A DNA stretch of 35,086 nt from a virus, in IMG/VR virus record IMGVR_UViG_3300032286_000535, positions 1 to 35,086 of that record; one strand, 5' to 3'. The translations under genes and the position numbers were made by a program. Below are positions 24,603 through 31,652 of this stretch, in pieces (within the stretch, counting starts at the first letter, position 1; the number at the start of each line of letters is the position of its first letter). The notes under the pieces were generated by a model that did no database searches, had not been told where the DNA came from, and was given only the letters and a program-made list of their open reading frames with translations.

Positions 24603-25196
24603 TCATGCCGTATCCTCGGCATAAATTGTGTATGCGCGAGTTATAGTTGTGCCCGAGGAAATATTGCGAACGCGCACTGTGCCTGTTGAGGTGATGGACA
24701 CGGTGCCCGTAACAGCAGACGCCTGCGCTTCCACCAAGCGATTGCTTGATAGAGCAAACCAAGGCGTTGTGGCAGCTCCGCTGTAACCCGTGCCAAAAGC
24801 AGTAAACGATTTTCCCAACCCGCCCGATGTGCTCACGGTGGCAATATCCAAACTGACCTCATACAAGGAACCCACCCCTGTGGTTAAAGGGCTGCCCCAA
24901 GCTGTTGGGCCAGCAGTGGTGCCCGCTGTTAGTGTGATTCCACCAGTTGTGAGAAAATTTATTGTTGAAAGTGCGGTGCTGCTCGATGTTGCCGTGCTTA
25001 AATTGAAAGCATTTGCGTTGTTGAATGCAAGTGTAAACGCTGTTTTCCCTCGTAAATCGTTCATGCTTATGGCCCCACTGGCCACGCCAGCAAGAGTCCG
25101 TACATCCGTTTGATTCAGGCTTATCAGCGTTGTTGCGGCATACCCCAATTCGGTGTTTACCTGCGACATTGAAATTGTTCCGGTAGGCAAAGTCAT
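24603..25196 (-). CDS. Phage structural protein, tail-fibre-like
   Basis: A 197-residue, beta-rich Thr/Ser/Ala protein. The N-terminus, PTGTISMSQVNTELGY, is followed by ISLNQTDVRTLAGV and SGAISMNDLRGKTAF. This conserved N-terminal segment is common in phage tail or adhesin-associated proteins. The remainder (LAFNNANAFNLSTAT through TYRIY-type strands) looks like an immunoglobulin-like or jelly-roll domain, with no charge clusters and no cysteine. It has a good AAGGAG site. Neighbours on both sides are fibre-like genes, so a minor tail or fibre role is likely, but its substrate is unknown. Confidence 0.6.
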   Translation of the reverse strand: MTLPTGTISMSQVNTELGYAATTLISLNQTDVRTLAGVASGAISMNDLRGKTAFTLAFNNANAFNLSTATSSSTALSTINFLTTGGITLTAGTTAGPTAWGSPLTTGVGSLYEVSLDIATVSTSGGLGKSFTAFGTGYSGAATTPWFALSSNRLVEAQASAVTGTVSITSTGTVRVRNISSGTTITRAYTIYAEDTA

Positions 25197-25207
25197 GCTT
25201 CGACTCC

Positions 25208-25834
25208 TTATGGTGTGCCGTAGGCGGTCACGTTGCCAGTGACAATCATGTTGCCCGACGAGTCAATTGAATATTTTGCAACACCGCTATAACTAAAAAC
25301 CAGTTTGCCGCCCGATTCGGCGACCGTCCAGTTTGTGGTGGCAAGCGATCCTGCTGTACCTGACGTATTGCCTGTGACGTTGCCAGTCACGTTGCCAGTC
25401 ACGTTGCCAACCAAGGTCCCGACCAAATGATTTTCAGCTACAAAGATGTCTGTGCCGTTGCTGACCAGTACCATCTTCTTGCCGTTGGGGACCGAGATGC
25501 CGGTCAGGCCGCTGACTTTCACCGTGACTGCAAAACCGCCAGTCGTGTTGTTGAAGATGAAGTACAGCTTTCTGTTGGCAGGAACCACCAAGTTTCGAGC
25601 GGCGGTCAATGCGCCGGTGCATTCAATAAACATGTTCCGGGCAACGCCTGTGGCACCGTTGGGGATTGTGATCGTCGTGTCCGCGCCATCCGTGATGGCT
25701 TGGGTGACGTACCCGGAGATGGCCTGCTCGATCAGCGTGCCAAGGTTGGTGTTTGTCGAAGAGCCCCAAGAGCCTGCTTGGTCACCTGTGCCGATCAGTT
25801 CGATCGCAAGGTTGGTTGAATAGGTACTAGGCAT
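25208..25834 (-). CDS. Tail-fibre-like protein with GNVT repeat
   Basis: A 208-residue protein. The N-terminus reads STYSTNLAIELIGTGDQAGS and WGSSTNTNLGTLIEQAISGY, a domain that recurs at the start of many phage fibre proteins. Beta strands continue to residue ~135. Next come tandem GNVT units (VGNVTGNVTGNVTGN), encoded by a 12-bp DNA repeat at 25374-25409, as in trimeric fibre shafts. A short C-terminal part (KLVFSYSGVAKYSIDSSGNM) closes with another GNVT. It probably builds part of a receptor-binding fibre; this is inferred from repeat style and location. No chaperone or peptidase domain is visible. Confidence 0.65.
   Translation of the reverse strand: MPSTYSTNLAIELIGTGDQAGSWGSSTNTNLGTLIEQAISGYVTQAITDGADTTITIPNGATGVARNMFIECTGALTAARNLVVPANRKLYFIFNNTTGGFAVTVKVSGLTGISVPNGKKMVLVSNGTDIFVAENHLVGTLVGNVTGNVTGNVTGNTSGTAGSLATTNWTVAESGGKLVFSYSGVAKYSIDSSGNMIVTGNVTAYGTP
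25374..25409 (-). repeat. 12-bp tandem repeat coding for GNVT
   Basis: Three adjacent 12-bp units: GTGACGTTGCCA once, then GTCACGTTGCCA twice. A further copy of GTCACGTTGCCA lies at 25227-25238 in the same gene. On the minus strand the unit codes for the four-residue GNVT shaft motif. Copy-number change would keep the frame. Confidence 0.85.
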
Positions 25835-25856
25835 TGTCGTTCCTTGGTTGTATGTC

Positions 25857-27380
25857 TTACGTCGTGTTTACTAAAACCCAATCGGTGGGTTCATCCGTGT
25901 CGGCAGCACTCCAGCCCGGTGCTTGCTGTGATGGGACATTTTGCCAGCCCGGTGTTTGCGTATCGTTAATTGGGGTCCAGCCCGGGGGCTGGTTGGTTCC
26001 CACTGGTTGCCACCCGGCACTCTGCGCATTTTGAATTACAGCCCATGCAGCAGCCTGAGCGTCGTCAACAGAGGTCCAGCCCGCAGCCTGTGGATTGCTC
26101 ACATTTTGCCATCCGGGAGTCTGACTGTCCACAATGGCGGTCCAGCCTGCGGATTGAGAACCGTCGACCACAGTCCAGTTTGCCGTCTGAGTGTCGGTGA
26201 TGTTTTGCCAGTTGGCATCTTCAAAGTCGTCAATCAGCGTCCAGATATTGATCGAAGCCAACAAGGACCGGACAAATCCAGTGGCCGTGACACCAGAGAT
26301 TGCTAACGTGACAGGGACAGCTCGCGACACCGAGCCAACAGAGCCAGTGGCCGTGACACCGGACAACCCAACAGTTCGGCTTGTGCTGATGCTGCCTACA
26401 GAGCCCGTTGCAGAAACGCCAGAAATACCGACGGCGCGGCTTGAATTTACTGACCCAGCCGATCCTGACCCGGTAACGCCGGTAATTGAAAGACTGACAG
26501 AAACTGCGACTGTGCCAACAGGAGACACGCCGCCCCAAGGACTTGCACCCCAGCCCAACCCGCCCCAGCCCGTACCAGAGGACACCCCGGTAAGAGCTTG
26601 TGTAAACACCCCTGAAACGCCGACCGTACCTGCACTCCCGGTAGCTGTGTTGCCATTTTCAGAAACTTCGAGCGAAGGTGTTAAAGAGCCAGTCGATCCT
26701 GTGGCTTGGACGCCAGAAAGCGTTCGAGGATATGAAGCAATGACCGTACCCGCAGCGCCAGTAGCCGCGACGCCCGTCAGACCCACTGTGCGACTTGAGC
26801 CAACACTGCCTACGCTACCCGTGGCAATGACGCCATTTTCCTGATTGGATACGGCTGCCAGCATTGAACCAGCAGAGCCGGTGGCCGTGACACCTGACAG
26901 CGCAACCAAACGCGCTCCAACAGCAACCGTGCCCACGGAGCCTGTAGCGGTAACACCGGAAATCCCAACTGCACGACTTGGGCTCACGGAGCCCACGGAC
27001 CCGGTGCCAGCAACCCCAGAGATGCCGACAACAGCCGAAGGCGTAACAATGCCAACTGGAGACGTGCCACCCCAGCCCCCACCACCCCATCCCGGGAAGC
27101 CCCAGCCATAGCCTGCGATAACACCTGTCAGTGCCTGCGAAAACGCACCAGAAGCTGAAACGGTGCCAGCTGAGCCTGTGGCTGCAACTCCAGACAGCCC
27201 CACGGTGCGACTAGAGCCGACAGAGCCTACAGAGCCAGTACCGTTTACACCGGTGAGTGCAGCACTTTTTGAGAAAGACGCCGTAACATTGCCGACAGGC
27301 GACGTGCCGCTCCAGCCCTCAAGGCCCCAGCCAAGAGAGCCCCAACCTGTTCCAGAGGAGACGCCAGAAATTTCAGGCAT
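25857..27380 (-). CDS. Repeat-built Gly/Ser/Thr-rich fibre-like protein with Trp-repeat tail
   Basis: A 507-residue protein made almost wholly of repeats. Residues 1-379 carry ~20-residue units of the form GVxATGSVGSVxxSRxVGLS, interrupted three times by a Trp/Gly module (GTGWGSLGWGLEGW; GYGWGFPGWGGGGW; GTGWGGLGWGASPW), each leading to SPVG. Residues 380-507 are eleven exact-length 11-residue units, each beginning with Trp, plus a partial twelfth. No known enzyme motif occurs, and charged residues are rare in the first part. Such proteins usually build elongated beta structures on tails or act as surface-binding appendages. It lies between tail-type structural genes. The two repeat classes in one chain suggest a shaft plus a separate terminal domain; that is inference. 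Confidence 0.65.
   Translation of the reverse strand: MPEISGVSSGTGWGSLGWGLEGWSGTSPVGNVTASFSKSAALTGVNGTGSVGSVGSSRTVGLSGVAATGSAGTVSASGAFSQALTGVIAGYGWGFPGWGGGGWGGTSPVGIVTPSAVVGISGVAGTGSVGSVSPSRAVGISGVTATGSVGTVAVGARLVALSGVTATGSAGSMLAAVSNQENGVIATGSVGSVGSSRTVGLTGVAATGAAGTVIASYPRTLSGVQATGSTGSLTPSLEVSENGNTATGSAGTVGVSGVFTQALTGVSSGTGWGGLGWGASPWGGVSPVGTVAVSVSLSITGVTGSGSAGSVNSSRAVGISGVSATGSVGSISTSRTVGLSGVTATGSVGSVSRAVPVTLAISGVTATGFVRSLLASINIWTLIDDFEDANWQNITDTQTANWTVVDGSQSAGWTAIVDSQTPGWQNVSNPQAAGWTSVDDAQAAAWAVIQNAQSAGWQPVGTNQPPGWTPINDTQTPGWQNVPSQQAPGWSAADTDEPTDWVLVNTT
25860..26243 (-). repeat. 33-bp coding repeat: eleven Trp-initiated 11-residue units
   Basis: Read on the minus strand, the units are WTLIDDFEDAN, WQNITDTQTAN, WTVVDGSQSAG, WTAIVDSQTPG, WQNVSNPQAAG, WTSVDDAQAAA, WAVIQNAQSAG, WQPVGTNQPPG, WTPINDTQTPG, WQNVPSQQAPG and WSAADTDEPTD, then a partial WVLVNTT. 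Trp is invariant, Gln at position 8 is nearly so, and period length never varies. DNA copies are diverged, so the array is old or selected. Confidence 0.9.
26244..27377 (-). repeat. Coding repeat region: GVxATGSVGSV units with three GWG modules
   Basis: About 60-bp units code for a ~20-residue motif GVxATGSVGSVxxSRxVGLS. Three GWG-rich modules stand near 27299-27358, 27058-27117 and 26517-26580. Units differ at synonymous and some amino-acid positions. The array fills the first three quarters of the gene. Confidence 0.8.
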
Positions 27381-27406
27381 GGTCCTCCCCTAGGCCGGTG
27401 AAAAAG

Positions 27407-27862
27407 TTAAGCGATGTTAATCAGCGCAGTGCCCGGAGCATTGCTGGGCATGGTCAGTGTAAACGTACCAGCAGTCACGGTCTGAGAGCCGAAAGTATGA
27501 ACGCTGACGGCTTTGTTACCTTGTGTGCTGTTGTAGATCAGCACAGCGTCAAACGCAGTGGATAAGGTCACGGTGGTGTAAACCAAGCTCGCTGACGGCG
27601 TCCAGTAGCCTGTGGTGCCCCCGGTAGCTGGCGCGGTTCCGTTGGTGACGTTGATGCCACCTGCGGTGTAGTTTGTGCCGGTCACTTCACCCGTGGTGCT
27701 GTAGACGGTAGTGGTAGCGTTGACGGTGGCCGAAGCCAAGTACAAAGCTGCTTTAAACGTGTCCGCAGTCGCTGCGGCACGGATTGGGGCTGCGCCAAAG
27801 TTGTGCGTCCCCGTCAGGATTTCACCCTTGAACGAAGTACACATTGCTTGTGTGTTTGCCAT
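27407..27862 (-). CDS. Phage structural protein (paralogue of the 28065-28490 product)
   Basis: A 151-residue beta-rich protein. It starts ANTQAMCTSFKGEILTGTHN and has FKAALYLASATVNATTTVYS followed by TTGEV and YTAGG. The closing strand set is SVHTFGSQTVTAGTFTLTMP and ALINIA. It aligns along its whole length with the gene at 28065-28490 (shared FK.ALY, TT.Y.TTGEV, Y.AGG, a C-terminal F.L..P and I.IA). It has a good AAGGAAA site. Probably a minor virion or tail component; no known catalytic residue. Whether the two copies occur in one structure is not known. Confidence 0.65.
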   Translation of the reverse strand: MANTQAMCTSFKGEILTGTHNFGAAPIRAAATADTFKAALYLASATVNATTTVYSTTGEVTGTNYTAGGINVTNGTAPATGGTTGYWTPSASLVYTTVTLSTAFDAVLIYNSTQGNKAVSVHTFGSQTVTAGTFTLTMPSNAPGTALINIA

Positions 27863-27873
27863 GATTTTTTCCT

Positions 27874-28065
27874 TTACGCGATGGCTGCGGCAACGCCGTC
27901 AGCAAATACGTTCTTCTTCAAGTGAACGTGAACAGAGCGGTGGACCAATTCGCCTTCGAGCCAGTACTCCACCCACTTCGTGATCTCATGGTCATTATCG
28001 ACTGCGCCCTCGCGCTTTTCAAGCAGGGCTTCGTCCATTTCGCCTTTGGTAGTGGTTACAAGCAT
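27874..28065 (-). CDS. Small conserved acidic/aromatic protein
   Basis: A 63-residue protein: VTTTKGEMDEALLEKREGAV, then EITKWVEYWLEGELVHRSVH and a C-terminal KKNVFADGVAAAIA. It is a short beta-sheet-like domain with paired Trp/Glu and His residues. It starts within the last base of the upstream gene stop (TAATG) and precedes the paralogous structural gene by 11 bases, so it is embedded between the two copies. No family is recognised. The close linkage suggests an assembly partner of these structural proteins, which is inference. Confidence 0.6.
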   Translation of the reverse strand: MLVTTTKGEMDEALLEKREGAVDNDHEITKWVEYWLEGELVHRSVHVHLKKNVFADGVAAAIA

Positions 28066-28490
28066 TACGCAATCCTTATGATGGCCGAGGTGTTTGAGAC
28101 GGCTGGGAACTGCACGGTGAACGTGGTGGAGGAGGACTTGTCAGACCCGAAGTCCAAGACGCACACAGCCGGGTTACCCCCGCCGCTTTGGTAGATCAGA
28201 GCACCACGCGCCGTGATTGCACCGGTCCAAAAGGCATTGCCAAACGAGACATACACCGTGGTGCCCGAGCCGCCCGTTGTGGGGACCTGCGTGACGGTCA
28301 AAGCCAGCCCACCTGCCGCGTAGCCTGCTGCCACGACCTCGCCAGTGGTGGTGTATGCCGTGGTGGCTGCGTCAAGCGATGCAGCGTTCGTGTAAAGGGC
28401 AATCTTAAACGCGCCGGACGTGAAGTTGAACGTCCCGTTCATCATGCCCGTTTTGAACGAATTGCACGAAAAGTTTCCTGTGAAAGCCAT
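28065..28490 (-). CDS. Phage structural protein (paralogue of the 27407-27862 product)
   Basis: A 141-residue protein. The ATG at 28490 is used, because a preceding TTG is less likely and the stop of the upstream gene shares a base with this ATG (TGATG). It has NFSCNSFKTGMMNGTFNF, AFKIALYTNAASLDAATTAY, TTGEV and YAAGG, with a C-terminal CVLDFGSDKSSSTTFTVQFP. The layout is the same as the neighbouring copy but shorter in the middle. The upstream connector-like gene and the downstream copy both point to a virion role. No enzyme motif is seen. Confidence 0.65.
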   Translation of the reverse strand: MAFTGNFSCNSFKTGMMNGTFNFTSGAFKIALYTNAASLDAATTAYTTTGEVVAAGYAAGGLALTVTQVPTTGGSGTTVYVSFGNAFWTGAITARGALIYQSGGGNPAVCVLDFGSDKSSSTTFTVQFPAVSNTSAIIRIA

Positions 28491-29188
28491 CAAGTCACCG
28501 CCTGTCTGTATTGGCCAGACCGGTAACTGTCCTGTCTCTCAAGGCCGTCGGCCAGACGTTTGGCCAGAGCAAGCGCCTCTTTGTACTTGCCATCGTAGAC
28601 AGCAAGCAGGTCAGTCTCACCTTTCATAAATGTGTAAGCCTCAACCAAGGAGCCATACAACAGCACGGTGTCAAAGTTGTCGCCCAGCCAAGTCGTACCT
28701 GCTGTCACGATGGACTCAGGGTAGTAGTAATAGTGCAGCTCCACGACGTAGTTTGCATCTGGCTTTGGGCCAAGAATGAACGACAGCTCTGTCGTGATCA
28801 CGCCACCTGCTGTGGTTGTCGGGCCAAACAGTGCGTAATATTTAGGCAGTCCAACGCTGGAGGGGTTGGGGTACGCCTCGCGGATGAAGTTCACATCCTT
28901 ATTCAGCAAGTAGTTGTAGTTGCCCGAAGCGTCTATGGCCGCCAAGGAATACACCGACAAAAAGTCGTTTGGCGACGACAGGTACGGCGTCGTTGTCGAG
29001 ACCAAGCCCGTCACGTTCTTGCGCACCGACGGGAACTGCATCGAGTTGTAGATGCGCTGTTCTGCTTGCTTGATGAAGGTGTTGATCTGCGTCGCTGCGG
29101 ACACAGTTGAGCCATCAGCCAAGTACACCACCGGGAACTGGTTCTCGGTGTAGGTCTGGATCGAGTTAAACAACTCGGTGTAGTTCAT
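28490..29188 (-). CDS. Head-tail adaptor/connector-like protein (copy 1)
   Basis: A 232-residue protein. The N-terminal helices read NYTELFNSIQTYTENQFP and FIKQAEQRIYNSMQFPSVRK. A beta-rich middle follows (GLVSTTTPYLSSPNDFLSVY; ELSFILGPKPDANYVVELHY). A C-terminal helical bundle, LLYGSLVEAYTFMKGETDLL, leads to YKEALALAKRLADG and SYRSGQYRQ. This order matches SU10-like or T7 gp11-like adaptor proteins that join the portal to the tail. The same order is found, weakly, in the gene at 30023-30724. It overlaps the upstream gene by four bases (ATGA) and shares one base with the downstream start. The function is inferred from fold-level resemblance. Confidence 0.65.
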   Translation of the reverse strand: MNYTELFNSIQTYTENQFPVVYLADGSTVSAATQINTFIKQAEQRIYNSMQFPSVRKNVTGLVSTTTPYLSSPNDFLSVYSLAAIDASGNYNYLLNKDVNFIREAYPNPSSVGLPKYYALFGPTTTAGGVITTELSFILGPKPDANYVVELHYYYYPESIVTAGTTWLGDNFDTVLLYGSLVEAYTFMKGETDLLAVYDGKYKEALALAKRLADGLERQDSYRSGQYRQAVT

Positions 29189-29433
29189 GCCATCGGGCCT
29201 CGAGACATTACACCTTTGGTGGCCGCACCGGTGCCGCGCATCTTGATGCCAGAGGTTTTGGCTGCAGGAGCTGCGTCTGTGCGCATTGCACCAACGGTCA
29301 TGCGCGGCGCGGCCGGGGCAATGCCGGGGTTTGCTTCAGCCTTGACGACTTTGCCGCTCATCGTGTGAGGCTCCGCATACACGCTGGCTTGGCCGACTTC
29401 TTTGCCGCCTATTTTTTGACTGTATTTGGCCAT
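29185..29433 (-). CDS. Small basic Ala/Gly/Met-rich protein
   Basis: An 82-residue protein. The ATG at 29433 is chosen; longer in-frame starts run through the neighbouring small gene. It opens AKYSQKIGGKEVGQASVYAE and continues as an Ala/Pro/Thr-rich low-complexity chain with several Met and Lys residues, ending GVMSRGPMA. It is likely disordered. It overlaps the connector-like gene by four bases (ATGA). No homology is recognised. Similar small basic proteins follow upstream, so it probably belongs to the same set of virion or assembly accessory proteins. Confidence 0.5.
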   Translation of the reverse strand: MAKYSQKIGGKEVGQASVYAEPHTMSGKVVKAEANPGIAPAAPRMTVGAMRTDAAPAAKTSGIKMRGTGAATKGVMSRGPMA

Positions 29434-29440
29434 GATGTTC

Positions 29441-29623
29441 TCACTTTTGGTTGTTGGCCCGCGCCATGTTACGGCCGACAGCGCGCATTTGCTGCCCGGT
29501 AGGACCGCCCTTGCCGCCCTTGCCGCCACGAGGGTTGGCCGCTGTAGGGCCGTCGCTGGCCATGACCTTGGCGTGAGTTTTGCCTTTGGAGGCGACACCG
29601 TCTGCTGCTGATTTGTAAGCCAT
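29441..29623 (-). CDS. Small Lys/Gly-rich basic protein
   Basis: A 60-residue protein: AYKSAADGVASKGKTHAKV, then a Gly/Lys-rich stretch (NPRGGKGGKGGP) and GQQMRAVGRNMARANNQK. It is strongly basic, with no hydrophobic core, so probably disordered and able to bind nucleic acid or an acidic partner. An AAGGAGG-type site precedes it. Seven bases separate its stop from the next start. No family assigned. Confidence 0.55.
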   Translation of the reverse strand: MAYKSAADGVASKGKTHAKVMASDGPTAANPRGGKGGKGGPTGQQMRAVGRNMARANNQK

Positions 29624-29633
29624 GATGGCCTCC

Positions 29634-30023
29634 TTATGTCGTCACAATCGTGACTGTACCAATTTGCACACCCATTGCCAAGCTGTTCGGCGTCAGAGCG
29701 GCATCGAAACCACTGGACCCACCAACCGGGTTCCAGCCCCATTGAAAGATTCGGCTACCACCGCCAGACTGGCCATCAGCCAAAAGTCCAGAGATGACGT
29801 AGCTGCGGTCCGGCCGCGGGTTGCGCACGCCTTGCGGGTCATCCACCGGGAACATGCCCAACTGCAGCTGTGGCTGATCAGGGTCCCAGCAAGACGCGCA
29901 TACCAGCAGGTTGTACGTCTTGGTCTTGATGACCTCTTTGCGCAGCTCTGTGAGCTTGTAGCGCGCGCCGCACCGATCGCACTCGGCAATCGAGTTTTTA
30001 CCGGACGAAAAGCGGTTGCTCAT
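29634..30023 (-). CDS. Zinc-ribbon phage protein
   Basis: A 129-residue protein. Four cysteines in two CxxC pairs, C15/C18 (ECDRCGARYKLTEL) and C42/C45 (CASCWDPDQPQ), form a likely zinc ribbon. LGMFPVDDPQGVRNPRPDRS follows, a sequence style I associate with a small conserved protein of related phages. The C-terminal half is Gly-rich and less ordered (GGGSRIFQWGWNPVGG). It begins within the stop codon of the connector-like gene (TAATG). It may be a structural or assembly factor; no catalytic residues are apparent. Confidence 0.65.
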   Translation of the reverse strand: MSNRFSSGKNSIAECDRCGARYKLTELRKEVIKTKTYNLLVCASCWDPDQPQLQLGMFPVDDPQGVRNPRPDRSYVISGLLADGQSGGGSRIFQWGWNPVGGSSGFDAALTPNSLAMGVQIGTVTIVTT

Positions 30024-30724
30024 TACATCCCACCACCAATAAACTGTCGACGCGGAACAAAGCGCACAGCGGCCTTCTCGCGGTCCTCAGAGCTGGCCAA
30101 GTCCCATGCCTCGTCATACTGCTGCTTCAGAATGCCCAAGCGCTCTGTGCCGCCGGGAATCTTCAAGGCCAAATAGTACGACAGACCCGCAACCATGCAG
30201 GGGATGAACCGGAACGGCACGTCCATGGTGTTCACGCCCCCGCCTGCGTCTTGGATGCGCTTGAGCCGCCAGTACACGAAGGTGTATGTCTGGGAGTTGT
30301 CTGGCACTGGCCAGACGGTGATGCGCGGAGCGTTCTGCAAACGCTCAATCCAGACCTGAATGGGCCGGGCCTGCTGGAGCTTGTTGGGCAGCGTGGCGTA
30401 AGTTGACACGCTGATGCGCGTGATTGTCAAATCTGCCTGCGTAGCCGCGTTACCGGCACCGGTGCGAATGACGTGCTCCAGCAGGTCGACCGTGTCGGCG
30501 GGCAAGTTGTAGGTGGCTGTCCCGGGGACCAGTGTGATCGAGCCTTGCTCGAAGGTCCACATGTTGACGCCCCGGTTGGCCCAGTCCGCAAAAAGCAGGT
30601 TCAAAGACCGGCGTGCGGTCCTCAAATCGTAACCTGAGCGCATCTCAGAACCGGCGCGTTCAAACGCCTCCTCGACGAGTTCCGTCAAGTCAAGGTTGAA
30701 GGCGGCAGTTCCAGAGGTTGCCAT
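30023..30724 (-). CDS. Head-tail adaptor/connector-like protein (copy 2)
   Basis: A 233-residue protein. The N-terminal helices, LDLTELVEEAFERAGSEMRS and YDLRTARRSLNLLFADWANR, are the hallmark of a widespread phage connector family. A beta-rich part with ITLVPGTATYNLPADTVDLL and VWIERLQNAPRITVWPVPD follows. The C-terminal helices are PFRFIPCMVAGLSYYLALKI and LGILKQQYDEAWDLASSED. It probably sits in the neck between portal and tail. The overall order is as in the gene at 28490-29188, suggesting two distantly related adaptor proteins. It ends in TAATG coupling with the zinc-ribbon gene. Confidence 0.7.
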   Translation of the reverse strand: MATSGTAAFNLDLTELVEEAFERAGSEMRSGYDLRTARRSLNLLFADWANRGVNMWTFEQGSITLVPGTATYNLPADTVDLLEHVIRTGAGNAATQADLTITRISVSTYATLPNKLQQARPIQVWIERLQNAPRITVWPVPDNSQTYTFVYWRLKRIQDAGGGVNTMDVPFRFIPCMVAGLSYYLALKIPGGTERLGILKQQYDEAWDLASSEDREKAAVRFVPRRQFIGGGM

Positions 30725-30727
30725 ACG

Positions 30728-31129
30728 TTACTCCGCAGCAGGTACTTCGACGGGTGTCTCAACCGGGGCTGCTTCAACCACTGGAGTTTCGACTGGAGTT
30801 TCGACTGGAGTTTCGACTGGAGTTTCGACCGGAGTTTCGACTGGAGTTTCGACCGGAGTTTCGACTGGAGTTTCGACCGGAGTTTCGACTGGAGTTTCGA
30901 CCGGAGTTTCGACCGGAGTTTCGACTGGAGTTTCGACCGGGGCTTCTTCAACCACTGGCGCAGCAGGGGCCTTGGGCTTGCGCGTGCTGACCTTGATTGT
31001 GAAGTCGCCATCGGGGGCAGTGGCCAGCTCGTCAAGCAGTTGTTGCACGTCTTCGCCTACGTGGCCAAGAGCGCTGAGCTGGTGGCGTGCTGTCATTTCA
31101 GCGCACATGCGCATGGTTTCTGTCTTCAT
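30728..31129 (-). CDS. Small protein with a VETP tandem-repeat tail
   Basis: A 133-residue protein. The ATG at 31129 has AGGAG before it. Residues 1-48 form a compact helical and strand domain ([11 protein letters not shown]-like helix, then [16 protein letters not shown] and [10 protein letters not shown]). From ~65 onward the chain is thirteen VETP units, then [17 protein letters not shown]. The repeat is acidic and Pro-rich, so an extended, stiff, TonB-like spacer is expected. No membrane segment or catalytic motif is present. It lies one step upstream of the connector-like gene. The head domain is not recognised; a spacer or decoration role is inferred. Confidence 0.65.
   Translation of the reverse strand: MKTETMRMCAEMTARHQLSALGHVGEDVQQLLDELATAPDGDFTIKVSTRKPKAPAAPVVEEAPVETPVETPVETPVETPVETPVETPVETPVETPVETPVETPVETPVETPVETPVVEAAPVETPVEVPAAE
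30783..30938 (-). repeat. 12-bp tandem repeat, 13 copies, coding for VETP
   Basis: Thirteen GGAGTTTCGACY units (plus-strand reading) follow each other. The base before each GG is T or C, giving Pro codons CCA or CCG. The order T,T,T,T,C,T,C,T,C,T,C,C,T shows partial 24-bp alternation, as expected from slippage copying two units at a time. All copies keep the VETP frame. Confidence 0.95.
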
Positions 31130-31140
31130 CTTTGCTCCTG

Positions 31141-31374
31141 TTAACGGTACTTTGCGGTTTTGGCGGCTATTTTCGCAGGTTGCGCCACGAACTGTTTTCC
31201 GGCCGCCTTGCCTGCACGCTTGGCTTTGGTGGTGGCTGCGTACTCGGCAGGTGACATGGCCTTGATGGCCGCTGCAGGCAAGTATCGCTCCCCCGTCTTG
31301 GAAGACGGTTTGCCGGACTTGGTGGTCCAAGATTGATTGGTCCAGTCCTTGAGCGATTGTTGTGGAGCCTTCAT
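31141..31374 (-). CDS. DUF5872-like small basic phage protein
   Basis: A 77-residue protein: [20 protein letters not shown], then [20 protein letters not shown] and a basic tail of [13 protein letters not shown] type. The pattern SLKxWTxQxWxTKSGKxS, TGERYLP and EYAxTTxxKRxG is that of DUF5872, a small family in phages and some giant viruses with no assigned function. The start at 31374 lies one base after the previous stop. The strong positive charge suggests nucleic-acid contact, but this is inference. Confidence 0.75.
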   Translation of the reverse strand: MKAPQQSLKDWTNQSWTTKSGKPSSKTGERYLPAAAIKAMSPAEYAATTKAKRAGKAAGKQFVAQPAKIAAKTAKYR

Positions 31375-31375
31375 G

Positions 31376-31651
31376 TCAGTCCCTGTACCCGCCGCCAGCG
31401 GCCTTGTATTTCTTGGCCACGAGCTGTGCTTTGCGGGCCGACCATTGGCCTGCTCCGGTGCCATGCGTTGCCGCAGCTTTGACTTGGCTCACAATCCGCT
31501 TGCGCAGACTGGGCTTGGTGTAATTGCCCGCCGCATTGACTTTGCCACCCTCGGCGTATTGCGTGAAGTCCGCGCTGTCGCGACGAGCAGTCTTCTTGCC
31601 CTTGGACATCTTGCTGGGGTTGACGGCACCCATGCCGCGGCTGGCCATCAT
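31376..31651 (-). CDS. Conserved small basic phage protein
   Basis: A 91-residue protein: SRGMGAVNPSKMSKGKKTAR, then DFTQYAEGGKVNAAGNYTKP and SLRKRIVSQVKAAATHGTGA. The C-terminus is GQWSARKAQLVAKKYKAAGG. The set RGMGAxNPSKM, AGNYTKPSLRKRI and WSARKAQ is familiar from many uncultured phages, always as a short gene among head or neck genes. The function is unknown. Two ATGs are possible (31651 or 31648) with no clear ribosome site to decide. It is highly basic, with a Y-A-x-G-G motif at ~32-36. Confidence 0.7.
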   Translation of the reverse strand: MMASRGMGAVNPSKMSKGKKTARRDSADFTQYAEGGKVNAAGNYTKPSLRKRIVSQVKAAATHGTGAGQWSARKAQLVAKKYKAAGGGYRD

Positions 31652-31652
31652 G

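Noticed and set aside
30783-30938. Possible CRISPR-like array
   Set aside because: The units are 12 bp, contiguous, coding and without spacers.
30696-31265. Open frames on both strands through the 12-bp repeat (STGV, EFRL and KLQS repeats)
   Set aside because: A 12-bp repeat keeps all frames open by itself. Only the VETP frame has a ribosome site and a non-repeat head domain.
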